Below are positions 34,131 to 45,159 of a DNA stretch of 64,000 nucleotides, piece by piece. The stretch's first letter is position 1. Each line of letters opens with the position of its first letter. The notes below the pieces were generated by a model. The model did no database searches and was not told the origin of the DNA. It saw only the letters and a list, made by a program, of their open reading frames with translations. The translations under genes and the position numbers were made by a program. Where the stretch lies: the NCBI GenBank assembly GCA_012845835.1, contig JABAKD010000021.1, positions 4,340,706 through 4,404,705 on the forward strand. Reading direction: 5' to 3'. The DNA comes from Undaria pinnatifida. Its lineage: Eukaryota > Sar > Phaeophyceae > Laminariales > Alariaceae.

Positions 34131-34229
34131 AGGCCTCGGAGAGGGAAGGAGGGGGAGGGCATACTCATTTTGTTGCGTGCCTTGGTCAGTTGGCCGTTGA
34201 CCATGCAGCCCTTTCGAGACACAATCAAG

Positions 34230-34890
34230 GGGGCGTGTTATTTTTTATCCGTTGTCGCCGTCGTCAGCCCGCGCTACTCCGTCAGCCGGTTGGTTTTTGT
34301 AGGGATAACCAAGGCTGCGGTCGGGGGGGGGGGGGGGGGGGCATTCAATTTTCTTTCAACTTGCGGTTGTGCTTTTTTGGGATCTAGTTTCATGCGGTTT
34401 CGCCAGCTGGTTGGTTCTTGCAGGGAGAAGGGAGGCTTCGGAGGGGTATGGGGGGGAGTGTGTTCATTTCATGCATAGCCGTGGTCGTATGACCATAGAC
34501 GCTTGCCTCCATACCATGCTGGGACGGGCATGGGTTTTCACCGACAAGACAGACATAGCGTGCACCAAGCGCGAAGTGTTCGGCGGGTATTCTTTCAACC
34601 TTCGCTTTATCTTTTATTTTTTTTGGATTCTGTTGAACGCGGCTTCGTCAGCTGGTTGGTTTCTGTAAGGAGAATACTGCGGAAGGGGATTGGGGGGGGA
34701 TACCATATTTTTTTTACTTTCCATTGTTGCTTTTTTGTGGGATCCAGTTCCGTGCGGCTTTTCATCTGCTGGTTGTTTTTTTAGGAAGAATGCTGAGGGC
34801 GGGGAGCGGGGACGGGGGGTCTTTTTTGTTTCGAACTTGCGACTGCTATGGATGTGGGATCCAGTCAATTTTCAAGTGGTTTGTTCGCCC
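34230..34890. repeat. Tandem ~110-base repeat interrupted by Repeat A fragment
   Basis: Four to five units share (C)TTTCAAC(T/C)T, TTTTTTGGGAT(C/T)(C)AGTT, GCGGCTT(C)(A/G)TC, (A)GCTGGTTGGTT and a G-rich end (GGGGGGGGA). Units begin near 34230, 34345, 34585, 34705 and 34818. 34455-34585 is a reversed piece of Repeat A. Confidence 0.75.
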
Positions 34891-35560
34891 CCGAAACGCC
34901 GGCGAATAATTAAGTAAAACAAGAGCATGAGCACGACTAAGAATATAAACGTTGCGGAAGATTTTCTGACCATAAGCAGACCCTAGATTCACCTACTATA
35001 GAATTGTATTTGAGCTGAACTCCATAGCGGTCCAACCGTCAGTTTTCTTCAATAGCAACAATAAAGGCCCGGGAAGGTTTTTGGAATATGCGAGCAAACA
35101 AACGAGTTTCAGCAAATCCCAGGAAAATGCGTGGCACAGTAAACAGCGGCACAGCAGTAGTCAACCTCATAAACCAGCATAAACACGCACATCAATGTAT
35201 TATACGTGGAAAAATGTGATAAAAATGTACAGACCACCAGCTGTTCCAAACGGCAAAACATGGTCACGCTCACAGCACGCACAGCCACCGACCCCAACCT
35301 ACAACCGCGCGCCCTCTCCACCTTCTCGAACGTCGGCGTGCTGGTTGGAACTACCACCTGTTGGGCGCTAGCACCACATAAGTCGCGTGAAGTAGAGTCT
35401 AGACCCAGCAGATTGGACTTTTCCAACTACAGAGTCGGCCGTGACCCCTCATTTAGTGCGGTGCCTTGTCAAACGGCAGCAACCGAACTAAAGTAGAAAC
35501 AAGCATCATATTTCCCGGGGTATTGTGATTCAGTAGGATGCACTCGTGGCAAGCAATTTT
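34890..35560. other. No recognised feature
   Basis: About 670 bases with open frames of up to 105 codons on both strands (35109-35496) that show no motif, no matching neighbours and no repeat that I can identify. Confidence 0.4.
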
Positions 35561-35744
35561 CACCAGGAGAGAGCCATCCCTCGCTAGGGGTACAGCAGAT
35601 TCTCAAGACGTTTCTGAGCTCCTAGAATACGAGGAGCTCATCCTCCTCACCTGACACGTTTTGACTTCGAAGGCGCTCATAATTCGACCAGCGCTTCTCT
35701 GCGCTAGACCTAAACAAATACCACCGGGTCTTATAGTCTCGCCG

Positions 35745-36112
35745 ACTACATGCATGCGTGCTACGATAAAGGTGTCACTTTTCTTCTGAGAGGGTTTCCG
35801 AACGACGGGGCTCCTTAACCCCTTTAGAGCCCCCAAACCCCTCCCTATACTAAATCCAAGTAACTTTGTCCCCAAAACGGGTTTCCAGTTGTAAAGGGGT
35901 TAACCCCAACATCGTCGGAAATTAAACATTTTTTTCTGCATGACACTCTCGTTGTGCACGTAGGCCATGGCTTGTTTTTTTTCGTCGGGGGTGGTAGTAG
36001 TTTTACTTTTCTCCACCCCAAAATCAGTTTTTTGGGGGGGAGAGGTCTCAAGCTCCCAAATCGAGGAATCTCGGGGGAAAAAAAAATGCTGCACACTTCT
36101 ATCGTAGCACCC
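35745..36112 (-). mobile_element. CTACGATAGAGG MITE carrying a nested MITE
   Basis: GCGTGCTACGATAAAGGTG at the left and CTTCTATCGTAGCACCC at the right are inverted ends. The reverse complement has the body of the 23-kb copies. The TTAA inside GGGTTAAGGAGCC is split by the TTAA-flanked MITE at 35815-35903. Confidence 0.8.
35815..35903 (+). mobile_element. TTAA-flanked MITE copy 2, nested
   Basis: TTAACCCCTTTAGAGCCCCC ... CCAGTTGTAAAGGGGTTAA. The element body is CCCCTTTA to TAAAGGGG, and TTAA is present on both sides. It lies within another element whose uninterrupted form has a single TTAA here, so TTAA is the duplicated target. The TTAA target and CCC-start ends are those of the piggyBac superfamily. 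Confidence 0.85.
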
Positions 36113-36339
36113 ATCACTAACCCATAGTAGTGTTCCTCACCTGGGGAGCTCAGGAAAAAAAACATTTTACCCCAAAAAAGCAACCCCTTCCACCTTGGCA
36201 AGCGATTTTCAACGCACTAACCGGGGACCCCGCAATAAAATGGGCGCGTGCTACGAAAAGAGGTGCACCACATTTATTCTGGGCTGCTCTCCTCACTTTC
36301 GGAGCTTAAGACATGTCTTATCCTAAAAACTTTGGGGGG

Positions 36340-36600
36340 AGGAAATAGTCATCCCACGGTAGGGGTTGCAAGTTTTTAGCTAAAAGGTCCCTGGGCGATT
36401 GGGTTCCTCATGTGAGGAACTGCCGGTCAATGAAGTAATTTCACGAGCGCATTACATTTTTGGACTCTAAGGCATACAAGCTTGGTCGGCCTGAGCGAAC
36501 GAATGCCGTCGAAGTCATTTTTCGGACGAGATATTGAGTTCCTCGTGTGGGGACCTCAGGGACTTTCTACTGCAACCTTACCGTGGGATGGCTCGAAAAT
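36340..36600. mobile_element. CCGTGGGAT-end MITE
   Basis: Ends AGTCATCCCACGGTAGGGGT and CCTTACCGTGGGATGGCTC are inverted. The body has GGTTCCTCATGTGAGGAAC, GTCGGCCTGAGCGAACGAA and GAGATATTGAGTTCCTCG. It is the best preserved copy in the window, about 255 bases. Confidence 0.8.
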
Positions 36601-36624
36601 GAAACTGCTGAGACTGGACCAAAA

Positions 36625-36905
36625 ATCCCACGGCTGAATCTTACTACGGTAGCCCCCCCAACAATTATTTAACGAAATCGCCGGTTTCGAAACCAGCTCC
36701 CGGCCGTATCTCCTGAAATACGGCGCCCCTTGCCCCCCCGACGCGATCGATCGATTAGTCCTTTCTTTGCACACAAGAAAATATATCAAGTATTAAGATT
36801 TTATTTTCATACGTCATCCTTCCTCGTGTCGAGCAGCCATGAAACGTTCGTTGTTGAAGAAAATCGCTGTTTTTTTGGAGGGGCTATCTCGTAGAATCAG
36901 TCGGG
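36625..36905 (+). repeat. Repeat B, copy 1
   Basis: TACGGTAGCCCCCCCAACA, TTTAACGAAATCGCCGG, CGTATCTCCTGAAATACGG, GATCGATCGAT, CACACAAGAAAATATAT, CCTTCCTCGTGTCGAGCAGCC. The same sequence recurs at 38005-38285 in the same orientation. Function unknown. Confidence 0.85.
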
Positions 36906-36954
36906 CCTAAGGTACAGAACGAGAATATCGTACAAAAAAAAAATGACCTTTTTT

Positions 36955-37030
36955 ATATAAAATATTTTAAGGACGTCAGCCGTGAGTTCGACGAATTTCG
37001 GGTCAATACTCACCTTTGCAAGCTGCGTTG
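36955..37030 (-). repeat. TGCAAA-GATGAG dispersed repeat
   Basis: GGACGTCAGCCGTGAGTTCG, ACGAATTTCGGGTCAATACT, CACCTTTGCAAGCTGCG, preceded by TTTTATATAAAATATTTTAA. It is a well preserved minus-orientation copy. Confidence 0.8.
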
Positions 37031-37496
37031 TTGGTACTTGTAATTTGTTCCGACGTTTTTGGGTTAACAAACCATTTCACACGAAAGGTGCTACCTCTAC
37101 CGCAGCGCGCATCAGTGTGTTGCACAAACGTGGGGCCATTCGCGACGGTAGCAATATACTTCAAGTATATATATGGTACCATTTGGGGTTCGGAATACCC
37201 AGTCCCGTCGGCGCTGATCTCCTGGGCACCCCTCCCCCCCCTTGCGGAATTGTCATGGTTTGTTCTTGTAGTGTATTAGGCCCTAGCAGCATCTTGTCTT
37301 GAATGTCGCCCTTTTCGGTCTCGCCACTGACGCGTGTTATGATGATAGAAATGGTTGGCGGAGGGTCATAGGAGAAACGCTGCTGCTTTAAGGAAGGATG
37401 TTCGATTTTGTCTCGGAACGACACTTATTATGCTACACATTGTATCAGGGGGTGCAATAATAGTGGTAATCATAATGATAAAAAACTGTAGGTGAG

Positions 37497-37586
37497 TTAA
37501 CCCCTTTACAAATGGAAACCCGTTTTTGGGGACAAAATTACTTGCATTTAGTATAGGGAGGGGTTCGGGGGTTCCAAAGGGGTTAA
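37497..37586 (-). mobile_element. TTAA-flanked MITE copy 3
   Basis: Reversed copy, 90 bases: TTAACCCCTTTACAAATGGA ... TTCCAAAGGGGTTAA. Confidence 0.85.
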
Positions 37587-38004
37587 TAGGACTTTTTGGC
37601 CAACATCGTTTCTGACTCCTGGCGGGCCAAATGTCTCATCTCTGCTGCTGTCGTCGCGTAATATGTGAAGGATTCACGGACCCCGCGAGCATAGTCGCGT
37701 GGGGTTACAAAGCACGACACCAAAACTTTTGGCATACCCGATAATAATGCAGAGCGTTCATTCACCCACCCACCTCATCGACTAACACACCATACGACGC
37801 GTGTTACGATAGAGGCAGCGTATTTCGGCTGTTTTTTTTTTTTTTTTTTTTTCCGATTGGTTGACTGGGCGCTCCATAACACAAGTTCTTACGTTAGAAT
37901 TTCGCTTTCTTTTTGGTTCAAAACCGTTTTCGTCGTATACCTATTAGACTATAGGCCAGATGGATTTTTTTCGTCGGGGAGAACTTGGAATTGGCATTTT
38001 TTTC

Positions 38005-38285
38005 TCCAAATCAAGAGTCGTTCTATGGTAGTCCCCCCAACGTTTCTTTAGCGAAATCGCCGGATTTAAAACCAGCTGCACCCGGTCGTATCTCCTGAAA
38101 TGCGGTGTCCCTCGACACCCCGACGTCATCGATCGATAGACCTTTCTCTGCACACAGGAAAATATATGGATACTTTTTTTTTCAGAATTAGTATCCTTCC
38201 TTGTGTCGAGCAGCCGTGATACGTTCGTTAAAGAAAAACTGCTGTTTTTTGGGGAGGGCTATCGTAAAATCACTCTCAATTAGTT
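38005..38285 (+). repeat. Repeat B, copy 2
   Basis: Matches 36625-36905 block by block (GTAGTCCCCCCAACG, TTAGCGAAATCGCCGG, CGTATCTCCTGAAATGCGG, CATCGATCGAT, CACACAGGAAAATATAT, CCTTCCTTGTGTCGAGCAGCC) with scattered substitutions. Confidence 0.85.
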
Positions 38286-38828
38286 TTTGCCTCAAGCGAG
38301 GAGTAGTATTGGGAGAAAAAAACTCGGTTCACCTCTACTGTAGCATGTGTGACATACCCAAACAACGTCGTTTGAATGTCGTTTGCGTTTCACGTTATGC
38401 GCTAGTTACTATACCCAATGTCGTTTGAATACCGTTTACGTTTCGCGATAGATGATAGTATCCGTTTTCCTGTGGTATGATATACTTCAATATACCTAGG
38501 CCGTACCTATATCCTTAATGAGGACACACAACCCGTAACACGCGCGATCGGAGTATCATACACAGCTTGCAAAGACGAGTTTCGACAAAGTCCTCGATCT
38601 CAGGGCTCGAGTGTATTTTCATTTTTATAATATACCTAGGCCGTGGGAAATGTCCATCATATTTCACTTTCAGTTCGATCGGGGTCAGTATAGAGCCCCT
38701 TGAATGATGAGCCACGGAAACAATTACGCGCACCTCTATACCGCAGAACGTGTCCACTGCTTGATGCGAAGAGCCGGAGACGGTTTTGTTACTAATAGTT
38801 AGAGATCTCCATCCAGCCTGTTGGGCTC

Positions 38829-39012
38829 CAGTAGTGATCCCTCAATATAGTGCCGGTTGCCCGCTATAGTGCCTGTGAAATCGCTTGGCGTATACGGGAA
38901 ACACCATCAACGGCAAAATGCGGAGTAGTACTGGTAGTGCCGGTTGCCCCGATAGTGCCGGTTGCCCCGATAGTGCGGGTATTTCCGGCTGGTATATGCC
39001 GGCACTATACAG
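38829..39012. mobile_element. CAGTA-end MITE with ATAGTGCCGG repeats
   Basis: The left end CAGTAGTGATCCCTCAATAT and right end ATACAGGGATCTATGTACTG are imperfect inverted copies. Inside there are five ATAGTGCC/CGGTTGCC units. It is related to the element at 56116. CAGT ends and a right-flank TA suggest a Tc1/mariner-derived MITE. Confidence 0.65.
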
Positions 39013-39180
39013 GGATCTATGTACTGTACTTAAAATAACTCACGTGACTATATTCTAAAGTGGGCCAGCAATTTGGACTTGTGACCAATACGGCATACAC
39101 AGCCTCACACCTTTCACACCTCCTTGAAGGTCGGTGAACGCATGTGGCCATATGCAACGCGGGTTGAGGCGCGGCTTTGT

Positions 39181-39477
39181 CCCACAAATCGCACCAGATA
39201 AAGTAACAAATATATTCCACTTCAAGAAGGTTTTAAAGCTGTTTTTTTGTGTTTTTGTGATTTTTTTCCCGTCAAATCGCGAGAGAGCGTCGACCCACCC
39301 TACATAGTACTCTAACCCTAACTCCAACCCTAACCTTAACCCCAACCCTAACCCAGATAAGAGCTCCGACCCGAGGGCGGCTTCGCCGCGCGTTTTGGAA
39401 AAACTGACGAAAAAAAATGTGCGGACCACCTCAAGCATCGAAATATATTCGGTACTTTATCTGGTATGATTTGTGGA
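39181..39477. mobile_element. Inverted-repeat element with CCCTAA repeats inside
   Basis: The ends at 39181-39220 (CCACAAATCGCACCAGATAA) and 39440-39477 (TTATCTGGTATGATTTGTGG) are inverted over about 36-40 bases. Between them, 39306-39356 is a run of CTAACCCTAACTCCAACC-type telomere-like units. There is no ORF. Confidence 0.75.
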
Positions 39478-40099
39478 GTGAGAACATCGCACCCAGGCTA
39501 CTGCGCGGGTTTGTGTTATAACGGTGAAGATGGCGAGGGAAAATATCGGCAACTTGGCGGTAAAAAATGCTCGGTAACGAGGCAACTCTCGGCAACTGCC
39601 GGGATTGGTGTGACAGGCGACCGCGGGAATTCGGGGGGTAAACGCACAAACACGCGTTGAAACGGAACACCTATTTTCAAGAAACGCAATAAATACTGAC
39701 CCAGCCTGGGTTTTCCTAACTCTTTTAACGATACTACCGTTGGCGTAAGCTCTCATTTACGACGCCGCGCTGTGCTTGCCCCACGCGCCCCGGACCATCT
39801 CGGAACTGCCGCGGCTGTTTAGGCATTGTACAGGCATCATTGATCAAGTTATTGTGAGCCTCAAACGGCCCAGTACTCGACGAGATATATATATATATAT
39901 GTAAATCTAGTACATCTAACCTCAAACCTTTCCGAATAATAAATATTATCGGGCAGGTGATATAAAGGGGTGTCTTCTTGCTACAACCGTCATATTCGTC
40001 CCCTTTCAAGGGTTTATGGTTTCCGCGCACATATTGAAATGTCCCGTCCGCCCCCCCCCCCCCCCCCCTCCCCTCCCCCGATCCCTCTTGTTCAGACGC

Positions 40100-40690
40100 C
40101 CCACCTACAATCAAAATCTGCTAGAGTAGTAAACACTACCAGCCAGCTGATATAATCTCTCACGTCATTATCTTTCGAGCCATCCATGACGTAGCTTTCA
40201 TTCATCCCCTCCGCCCCCCCCCCTCCCTCCAACGCCCCGTCCTTCGCCACCACCCGCACGATCGCCTAGACCTAGCACCGCGCGCATAGCAAGCCCCTAC
40301 AATGTCATTTACGATTAATACGCGCGATCGGAGTATCACACACAATGCTGCAAAGATAAGTTTCCACCAAACCCTTGATCTCACAGCTGGGTTGTATTTT
40401 AACATTATATGTGACCTAAACCTCTTGAAAAGCCTTCCCTCCACCCCCCCCCCCCTTTTTTTTCTTACATTCTCGCTTTTTCTTACTCAAACGCCCCACC
40501 TAATATCAAAATCCGCCAAAAATAATAAACACTTCCACGACCTGGATATCACCTCGTTATCTTTTTAGAGCCATCCATGCCGCTGCTGCAATTCCCACCC
40601 CCCCCCCCGCCCTCAACGCCCCTTCCGTCCCCACCACCCGCACCATCGCCTAGACCTAGTACCACGCGTATAGCAAACCCCTACATCTAT
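40100..40690 (+). repeat. Repeat C, two tandem copies
   Basis: 40100-40320 and 40490-40690 share (C)AAAATC(T/C)GC, TAAACACT, TTATCTTT, GAGCCATCCATG, a C tract, CCACCACCCGCAC, GATCGCCTAGACCTAG and AGCAA(G/A)CCCCTACA. A reversed copy is at 44430-44630, where the C tract appears as a run of ~40 G. Confidence 0.8.
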
Positions 40691-40699
40691 GCGACGTAA

Positions 40700-41130
40700 A
40701 GCCCTCCCCCCCCCCCCCTCTCCCCCACCCCCCACCCCCCCACCCCATCCCTAACCCCTCGAACACTCCGCCCTCTACTCACTGGTTGTACGCCTTACAG
40801 GATATACATGAGAAACTGGTGCATTCTTTCCAAAACCATCACATTTATCCCCTTAAAGGATGTATAGTTTGCACGCATAGATTGAGCTGCCCCGCCGGTC
40901 CCGCCCCCGCCCCCCCCTCCCCCGTGCATTATTTCCAAAACTTTCAGATTTATCCCCTTGAAGGATTCATAATTTCTACGCACAAATAGAGCTGCCCCCC
41001 CCGCCCCCCGCCCCCCGCTCCCCCCTTTTGATCAGTATCAGCCCCCCAAGCCCTTAAAATCTTCGCCCTGCCCTCACCGGTTATTCGACTTGCAGGATTC
41101 ACTTGATAATTTACTGATGCATTTCTTCTA
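40700..41130. other. C-rich region with short repeated motif
   Basis: Long C tracts and three copies of a ~60-base word (CATTTATCCCCTTAAAGGAT, CAGATTTATCCCCTTGAAGG and, further on, CAGATTTTGTCCCCCTCAG), also present at 39995 and reversed at 42540 and 44310. Confidence 0.6.
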
Positions 41131-41139
41131 CAGCTGTCA

Positions 41140-42595
41140 GATTTTGTCCCCCTCAGAAACGGGTTCTATAGTTTCCGCGCACAGACTGCTTAACATCACC
41201 CTGTTGGCCCTGATAGCTACACTGTAGTTGCAAGGGGAGTCGCCGACCTATATCCTTAATGAGGACACACAACCCGTAATACGCGCGATCGGAGTACCAC
41301 ACACAGCTTGCAAAGATGAGTATCGACAAAATATTCGATCCCACAGCTGGATGGAGTGTATTTTAATTTTTATAATGTATCTGGTATCCGCGTGCTCCCG
41401 CAGAATTTTTGCGAAACTAACTGGTGCCTGTCGTAAAAATCCTTTCCGCCACGCCGAAACAGCCGTGGCAGTTCCGAGATGATCCGGGACGATGAGCGCA
41501 AGCACAGGTAGCGCCTTCGCGTAACGTAAGAGCTTACGACACCGAACCCGTCTTACGACACCGAACCGGTGCCGTCGTTAATAATAGCATTTATATTCCT
41601 CTTTATTTTATATAAGTATTCCAACGACGTCAGCTGTGAGTTGGACGAATTTAGATTCGATACTCATCTATCTTTGCAAAAACTGCGTCCTACATCGATC
41701 GTTCGTTTTATATCTAATAGTAAGTATTTCAATGAATATTGCATAAAATAATGGTATTATTGATAGCATTATTACCACACCCTTGGTAAAATATTTCCTT
41801 TACTTATTTGGGAGAGAGAGGGTGCGTTCTAGACTAACTTCAGCATAACAATATCAATGTAACGGTTCCCGACTTTATTTGTCTCCCGTAAATCCCCGCC
41901 TGCCGTTCTTAATACTCTATATTCCTTGTTTGATATCCCGTGCTGTAATAATACTACACTTTTTTTCAGTGTTGCCGGGGCGGTAAAGGAAGACAACGAC
42001 TGTCTGACAGCACGGTAAATTGGAAACGAAACACTGCGGCAGGCACAGGAAAAAATGGTCTGGACCCGTGGATGCGAAAATCGGAGGAAATTTGACGGCA
42101 ACGCCTGCTCGGTAACGAGACACCTCAGTGTTAATAATCGGGACGGTAATGGAAGAAGGCGGTAACTGGTGACGAAATAGTACAGCGCAAAGGTAACGTA
42201 TGCAAATCGTTGTACAATGAATGATGATTACAACCCACCTGTTGATCACATCATGTATGTGCTAGTACTCCGCCTTCTATCCGGGTTCTGTTGACCACAT
42301 ACATGTCGTATAATAATATCATGTTTAATATTATATATATAAAAAAAATACACTCCTCCAGCTGTGAGATCGAAGACTTTATCGAACTCATCTTTGCAAA
42401 AATAAAAGCTGTGTGATACTCAGATCGCGCGTATTACTGGAGGTGTGTGTCCTCATTAAGGATGTAGGTCGGCGACTCCCCTTGGAACTACAGTGTACCA
42501 GGTAGCTTGTACCAGGGTCATTGAACTACAGGGTGATGTTAGTCAGTCTGTGCACGGAAACTATGAAACCCGTTTTTTAGAGAGACAAAATTTCA
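41140..42595. mobile_element. ~1.45-kb element with ~240-base inverted arms
   Basis: Left arm 41140-41375 and right arm 42340-42595 are inverted copies: ATAGTTTCCGCGCACAGACT, AACATCACCCTGT, GGGGAGTCGCCGACCTA, TCCTTAATGAGGACACAC, TACGCGCGATC and TTTGCAAAGATGAG in order. The ~960-base centre holds only short ORFs and another TGCAAA repeat (41600-41690). The right arm has seven additional bases forming TACCAGGTA at 42496. It is non-autonomous or a chance inverted pair of one repeat. Confidence 0.65.
42496..42504. repeat. TACCAGGTA site in one arm of an inverted pair
   Basis: The reverse reads AGCTACCTGGTACACTGTAG; the partner arm at 41214-41225 reads AGCTACACTGTAG. The difference is exactly CCTGGTA at a TA. 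Confidence 0.85.
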
Positions 42596-43494
42596 GGGCT
42601 TTCTTCGGTAATTTTACCGCAGTAAGATTACCGCGGTAAAACCACGGTAATTGGTAAACGGTGCGTTACCGTGATAAATCGGAATTACCAACACCATCAT
42701 CCAAATCGTTACCAAGCAATTCACGTTCTCCCATCCCCATCTAAATCGTTACCGAGAACATCATATGTTATCCCATTTCCATCCAAACAATTACTACTGT
42801 GAAAATATCGGCATTTCTGTTTTTTTCTCGTTAACATCCAACCAAATACCGCGCAAACGTACAGTTACCAATTACCGTACAGTAACGTTAATGAGATACC
42901 GTGATCACCTCAAATTTGATGCGAGCCCCCATGCATCCCGATGGGTTAGGCGTCAGGTTACGTCAGACCACGTCCTAGGTTCGATTCTCTCACTATTAAT
43001 AAAGGTTTCTTTCTTTACACATCTATCATTTACGTACGTGTTATTTTATTATTTACCGGAGTATTTCGCGTATTTTGTATTTTCCTTTTTTTCCAGAATA
43101 TGAATTCACAGCTGACGTGTTACTTAGATTATTAAGCCAACAAATCAGCGGCAGCTCAGTGCAAACATAAGGTTGTTGAAGTGGAGGCGGCGGCAGCGGG
43201 CGCGCCTGTAAACTTGACTCTTTGAAGCTATGAACCATGGGTAGATTATTGTATTATTGCTCTTCTTATTATCTGGTTGTCGGAGTCAGGCCATGCAGCG
43301 AGTTTTCATTTCGCTTTGTGTGTCCATAGAAGAAGGAGGGGGGGGGGCGCGTTGGGGGGCGATATCTTGATTTCTTGACGGTTTGGTTGTTGATTGACGT
43401 GGTTGACATTGCTGGCGTAGCTTGGGTGTAGGTTTTGGTTCGTCTTCATCTTCCTTTTGGCTGCGAGAGTCCGCCGGGCTCGGTTGCCTGTACC

Positions 43495-43777
43495 GGTCGC
43501 CCCGGTGACGTATCAGGTTATTATCCTCGAGCCTGGTATAGGTCAGTTTCGTGAGTTCGAATCCCACCGAGTGCGTACAATATTCATTCGTGGGAACTTT
43601 TTCTTGTGCACAAGTTGACTTGCGGAAAGCGCGAGAGCGTGAGTTAGCAACACTCGATGAAAAATCGACGAGCAATGGGATTGCTGAACCCTATGCGCGA
43701 TACAAATTGAAGGCAAGAACCGGGGGGTAAAAGGGACGACATCTGTGACCACGGCTTGTTGTCCAGAAGCTGGAAAG
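43495..43777 (+). mobile_element. tRNA-derived SINE, copy 2
   Basis: Begins GGTCGCCCCGGTGACGTATC, B-box GTGAGTTCGAATCCCACCG about 45 bases on, then CACAAGTTGACTTGCGGAAAG, CACTCGATGAAAAATCGACG, GGGATTGCTGAACCC and GTCCAGAAGCTGGAAAG. It is the same as the minus-strand copy at 10700-10975. Confidence 0.82.
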
Positions 43778-44429
43778 AAAATGTGTGTGAAGAAGAAGAT
43801 GTAGGACTAAGCTTGCATATATATGAGATTTGCAAACATTGGGCCCACGTATGATGTTTGTTGTTGTTCGGATGTTTGGGCATATGTTGCAACGTGGGCA
43901 TGCCACGCGCTGTAGAAAAAAAAAAACGTCCATTATTACCGTAGTGGCGGGTTCCTGTACCAATGAGTACCACGGTTGTCCGTTGCCATCCAATAATTAC
44001 CGTGCATCACCGTGGTGGCTGGTTACCGTGGCAAACGACACCAACCTAAACAAGGCGTACCGAAGAAAGCCCTGCAAAATTTGACAGCTGTGGAAGGGAA
44101 TGCATTCGTTTATCAAGTGTATCCTGTACAGCGCGTACGGCAGTAAACCGGGGGTTTTATATTGAAGTTAGTGTGATTGTATTAGTCTTAAAGTTAGTGT
44201 GGGGAAGTTTAACCGGTGAAGGGAGGGCGGACAGTTTTTAAGGGCGTGGGGGCCTAGGTTTGAACCAGAGGGAGCGGGGGGGGGGGGGGGGCGTAAAACG
44301 GCCGGGGCAACTCAATCTGTGCGCTATAAATCCTTTTTTAAGGGAACAAATCTGACGGTTGTGGAAGGAATGCATCAGTTTATCATGTAAATCCTGCAAG
44401 TCGTACTTGTACAACCAGTGAGGAGAAGG

Positions 44430-44552
44430 CGGAGTGTTCCAAGGTGTGTGGGGGGATTTCCAACAGGTTTATATCGCACAGATGTAGGGGGTTTGCTATA
44501 CGCGTGGTGCTAGGTCTAGGCGAAGGTGCGGGTGGTGGGGAAGGAGGGGGCG

Positions 44553-44585
<33 letters not shown>

Positions 44586-44630
44586 CGAATTGGAGCTACA
44601 GCATGGATGGCTAGCAATATAATGAGGTGT
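44430..44630 (-). repeat. Repeat C, reversed copy with long G run
   Basis: TGTAGGGGGTTTGCTATACG, GGTGCTAGGTCTAGGCGA, GTGCGGGTGGTGG, then about 40 G at 44549-44585, then CATGGATGGCT. The homopolymer is a likely site of assembly error. Confidence 0.8.
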
Positions 44631-44972
44631 TGATTTTTTTTTTTTTTTTCATCCTCCGGCGGATGGGGAAAAATAATGTTATAATACCTACCTGGTACCC
44701 TTCACCAGGTATTATTATGCGGGTTTTATGGTATCAAGTGCACACAATATGGAAGATCGTCCTGTTGACCCTGACAACACATCCAGGGGAGCCACCGACC
44801 TGTGTCCTTCACGAGGACACAAAAGATAGAATACGCGCGAACGACTTTCCGTAAAAATTGTAAATAAATAAAGCTGTGTGTTATCGACAACCAGGTTTAA
44901 TTCACCAACATTTTAATAAAAACACCATAATAAAAATATGATCATAAATGAAACGCAGATCTATATAGGTTA

Positions 44973-45061
44973 TTAACCCCTTTAGAGCCCCCGAACCCCT
45001 TCCTATACTTAATCCAAGTAATGTTGTCCCCAAAACGGGTTTCCAGTTGCAAAGGGGTTAA
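44973..45061 (+). mobile_element. TTAA-flanked MITE copy 4
   Basis: TTAACCCCTTTAGAGCCCCC ... CAGTTGCAAAGGGGTTAA, 89 bases, body as in copy 2. Confidence 0.85.
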
Positions 45062-45159
45062 TAGGCTAATGTGCCTACCACGCAGCTTGCAAAGTTGAGT
45101 TTCAACCATTAAATCGGTCGCTCTCGCAGCTGACTTTCTTCAATTTTTTTTATAAAATC

